The translations under genes were made by a program, and so were the position numbers. Shown piece by piece: positions 15,383 to 16,974 of a stretch of 16,974 nt of DNA (position 1 is the stretch's first letter; each line of letters starts with the position of its first letter). The stretch is from positions 1 to 16,974 of the forward strand of contig JBKDFX010000034.1 of NCBI GenBank assembly GCA_046336825.1. Reading direction: 5' to 3'. The notes beneath the pieces are model-generated. The model made no database searches and was not told the DNA's origin. It was given only the letters and a program-made list of their open reading frames with translations. The DNA is from Ga0074139 sp046336825 (lineage in GTDB: Bacteria; Bdellovibrionota; Bdellovibrionia; Bdellovibrionales; Bdellovibrionaceae).

Positions 15383-15388
15383 ATTATA
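15383..15388 (-). promoter_or_regulatory. Candidate -10 box for the 57-aa gene
   Basis: A perfect TATAAT on the minus strand ends 14 bp before the ATG at 15369. No good -35 box is found 17 bp upstream (CTGAGG), but the 12-bp tandem repeat at 15403-15426 covers exactly that place, which could mean activator-dependent transcription. Confidence 0.3.
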
Positions 15389-15402
15389 ACTAGCCTACAA
15401 TT

Positions 15403-15426
15403 ATTCCTCAGTGAATTCCTCAGTGA
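15403..15426. repeat. Tandem 12-bp direct repeat in a divergent intergenic region
   Basis: ATTCCTCAGTGA occurs twice in direct succession (15403-15414 and 15415-15426), with no mismatch. It lies between the 57-aa gene (minus) and rlmB (plus), just upstream of the TATAAT of the former. It could be a pair of protein-binding sites or a slippage duplication. Confidence 0.7.
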
Positions 15427-15533
15427 TTTGTGGAAAACTTGCAAAATTTGAATTTTTTTCTGCTCCACTTCTCTAGAGGAGGAGCTGCTTAAATTAGCTT
15501 TTCATTGGACTCAAGAAGAATTAGAAAGCTCTC

Positions 15534-16412
15534 ATGCGAAATAGAAGAAATGCCAATTTTGATTCCAAAAGAAATGAATTCTCTAAATCAAGAGTTGGCC
15601 GAACCAATTCAACATTGAATACAAATTCTAATTCTCAAACAGATCGAAAGCCTGACTTTAAAAACTCACGAGTTGTGGTAGGTCACCACGCCATTGCGGA
15701 AACATTGAAAGTTCACGCAAGTAAAATTCAATCTGCCTGGATACAAAAAGGATTTGAATCGTCTCAAGAATTGCGTGAAATACATGATCTATTAAAAAAA
15801 TCTAAAGTGAATTTAGAAATTAAGCCCAAAGAAACTCTTTCCAAAGAATTTCCATCTCATCAAGGAGGAGTTCTTTTTGTCGAAGAAAGACCTCGGCTGG
15901 ATTGGCAGACTCTTATTGAAAAAAAAGAGAGCCTTGTTTTATTTGTTGATGGTGTCGAGGATCCTCACAATCTCGGGGCCATTCTGCGCACGGCCTGGCT
16001 CATGGGTGTGGATGCTCTTTTTATTCCTCAGGATCGGTCCGTTCATCTGACTGCTTCAGTTCATAAAGTAGCTTGTGGTGGAGTGGAGCACGTTCCTGTG
16101 GAAATTGTGCCTAACTTTTCAGCTGCCATCGAAAAACTAAAAGAATATGGTTATTGGGTTTTTGGTCTCTCTCATAGGGCAACAAAATCGCTCTACAACT
16201 TCAATTTACCTGAAAAAATGGTCTGGATGGTGGGGGCGGAGGACAAGGGATTACGCTCGACTTCTGAAAAGCTTTGTGACGAGCTAGCCCGTCTTCCACA
16301 AAAAAGTGCAGACGCGAGCTACAATGCGTCAGTTGCCACAGCTCTAGCTCTCGGAGAGAGCTGCCGTCAGAGATGGGGAGCCCGAATCGACTCTTCACAG
16401 ACCAACCTTTGA
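15534..16412 (+). CDS. rlmB: SpoU-family 23S rRNA 2'-O-methyltransferase, RlmB-like
   Basis: SPOUT enzymes of the RlmB/TrmH branch transfer a methyl group from SAM to a ribose 2'-OH of RNA; E. coli RlmB modifies G2251 of 23S rRNA. The small substrate-binding domain starts with VVVGHHAIAETL near residue 47. The catalytic domain has motif 1 DPHNLGAILRTA (143-154, Arg152), motif 2 MVGAEDKGLR (Glu236) and motif 3 with Asn264 in DASYNASVATALAL. The motif-3 loop (LPQKSADAS) differs from the common IPM-G form but keeps the Asn and Ser. At 292 residues it is about 45 longer than the E. coli protein, owing to an Arg/Ser/Asn-rich disordered N-terminal extension. The ATG at 15534 is the only start available downstream of an in-frame TAG, yet its ribosome site is weak. 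RlmB is preferred to TrmH by overall look; this is not certain. Confidence 0.88.
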   Translation: MRNRRNANFDSKRNEFSKSRVGRTNSTLNTNSNSQTDRKPDFKNSRVVVGHHAIAETLKVHASKIQSAWIQKGFESSQELREIHDLLKKSKVNLEIKPKETLSKEFPSHQGGVLFVEERPRLDWQTLIEKKESLVLFVDGVEDPHNLGAILRTAWLMGVDALFIPQDRSVHLTASVHKVACGGVEHVPVEIVPNFSAAIEKLKEYGYWVFGLSHRATKSLYNFNLPEKMVWMVGAEDKGLRSTSEKLCDELARLPQKSADASYNASVATALALGESCRQRWGARIDSSQTNL

Positions 16413-16431
16413 TGCAACTCATGAAATTCTT

Positions 16432-16460
16432 TTGACTCTGCATCCCTTTTTCCGTAAAAA
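16432..16460 (+). promoter_or_regulatory. Candidate promoter of the tRNA cluster
   Basis: TTGACT at 16432-16437, 17 bp, then TAAAAA at 16455-16460, placed about 100 bp before the first tRNA and just after the rlmB stop codon. The -35 match is good and the -10 moderate. Confidence 0.35.
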
Positions 16461-16566
16461 AACCCGGTTACAAAAACTCAAGGATCATTTTTTGGTAATT
16501 TTGAGATTCTGGTATTAATCAGAACCTTAATGCCCTGAAGTTTGAATTTTGAGTTTGAGTCGTGAG

Positions 16567-16642
16567 GCTGGTTTAGCTCAATTGGTAGAGCAGCTGATTT
16601 GTAATCAGCAGGTTGCGGGTTCGAGTCCCATAACCAGCTCCA
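16567..16642 (+). tRNA. tRNA-Thr (anticodon TGT)
   Basis: A 76-nt cloverleaf. The acceptor GCTGGTT pairs with AACCAGC. The anticodon stem GCTGA/TCAGC holds the loop TTTGTAA, giving TGT, which reads ACA. The T-arm contains GGGTTCGAGTCCC, and CCA is encoded. It is the first of a four-tRNA cluster. Confidence 0.97.
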
Positions 16643-16660
16643 TTTTGAATGTATTTTCGG

Positions 16661-16746
16661 GGACAGATGCCCGAGTGGCTAAAGGGGGCAGACTGTAAAT
16701 CTGCTGGCTTCGGTCTACGAAGGTTCGAATCCTTCTCTGTCCACCA
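16661..16746 (+). tRNA. tRNA-Tyr (anticodon GTA)
   Basis: An 86-nt class II tRNA with a long variable arm. The acceptor GGACAGA pairs with TCTGTCC. The anticodon stem GCAGA/TCTGC with loop CTGTAAA gives GTA. The T-arm is GAAGGTTCGAATCCTTC, and CCA is encoded. It lies 18 bp after tRNA-Thr. Confidence 0.97.
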
Positions 16747-16780
16747 TTTCATTCATGTGACTTGGTCCAGGTTTCGTCGA

Positions 16781-16857
16781 GCGGGAGTAGCTCAATTGGC
16801 TAGAGTATCTGCCTTCCAAGCAGAGGGTTGCGGGTTCGAGACCCGTCTCCCGCTCCA
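16781..16857 (+). tRNA. tRNA-Gly (anticodon TCC)
   Basis: A 77-nt tRNA. The acceptor GCGGGAG pairs with CTCCCGC. The anticodon stem TCTGC/GCAGA with loop CTTCCAA gives TCC, reading GGA and GGG. CCA is encoded. It lies 34 bp after tRNA-Tyr. Confidence 0.97.
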
Positions 16858-16914
16858 AATTCCCCAGTGAAACGCAGAATACTACTCACGTGTTTTGTGT
16901 TTGATTGTGGTCGT

Positions 16915-16974
16915 GCCCGTGTAGCTCAGTGGTAGAGCGCACCCTTGGTAAGGGTGAGGTCACCGGTTCGGCTC
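16915..16974 (+). tRNA. tRNA-Thr (anticodon GGT), cut by window end
   Basis: The acceptor 5' strand GCCCGTG, D-arm TAGCTCAGTGGTAGAGC, and anticodon stem CACCC/GGGTG with loop TTGGTAA give GGT, reading ACC and ACT. The T-arm begins (ACCGGTTCG), but the rest lies past the end. With the preceding tRNAs the order Thr-Tyr-Gly-Thr matches the cluster before tufB in E. coli, so tuf is expected next. Confidence 0.93.

Noticed and set aside
15476..15540. Small gene starting after GAGGAGGAG
   Set aside because: The frame is open to a TAG overlapping the rlmB start, but it has no ATG, GTG or TTG, only CTG or ATT.
16649..16870. 73-residue open frame across the tRNAs
   Set aside because: It is a translation of tRNA-Tyr and tRNA-Gly sequence and a well-known artefact.
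1..16974. CRISPR array, insertion sequence, prophage or defence system
   Set aside because: No regularly spaced repeats, transposase motifs, terminal repeats or phage genes were seen; gene content is core metabolism and regulation.

Overview
The window is ordinary-looking chromosomal DNA from a Gram-negative, flagellated bacterium. By eye it is moderately AT-rich, and it carries no insertion sequence, phage gene, CRISPR array or rRNA. The flagellin N-terminus, the lipoproteins, the NtrY/NtrX pair and the tRNA-Thr/Tyr/Gly/Thr cluster point to Proteobacteria in the broad sense. The flagellin start and the lipoprotein-rich content suggest the Bdellovibrio group (Bdellovibrionota). That placement is an inference from recognition, not from a search.

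Layout. (a) 1-380, minus strand: 5' part of a flagellin gene, cut by the window edge. (b) 381-729: gene-poor leader with four perfect inverted repeats. (c) 730-960, minus: a 76-residue protein with four cysteines. (d) 1019-3607, plus: ClpB disaggregase, closed by a clear terminator. (e) 3878-5014 and 5106-6716, plus: two exported proteins, one of unknown family and one lipoprotein with a permuted-papain (YiiX/YaeF-like) domain, separated by a perfect 11-bp hairpin. (f) 6785-14468, plus: seven tightly packed genes, ribE-ribB-ribH-ntrY-ntrX-proS-pyrF, with five overlapping junctions and a gap of only 8 bp at the other. (g) 14458-15021, minus: an exported lipocalin whose end overlaps that of pyrF. 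(h) 15196-15369, minus: a previously unlisted 57-residue single-pass membrane protein. (i) 15534-16412, plus: an RlmB/TrmH-type rRNA methyltransferase. (j) 16567-16974, plus: four tRNAs, the last one cut by the window end, in the same order as the tRNAs upstream of tufB in Escherichia coli; tuf is expected next but is not in view.

How it fits together. The seven-gene block joins riboflavin synthesis (RibB and RibH make lumazine, RibE makes riboflavin), a membrane two-component system, a tRNA synthetase and the last step of UMP synthesis. Overlapping stop/start codons suggest translational coupling. The most notable protein-level oddity is the NtrX-like regulator: the sigma-54 contact motif GAFTGA is replaced by GTLPGL and the Walker B aspartate by glutamate, so it probably does not work as a classical sigma-54 activator. 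I found no convincing wholly new multi-gene system. The best leads are this regulator, the structured flagellin leader, the YiiX-like lipoprotein with its neighbour, and the two small proteins.
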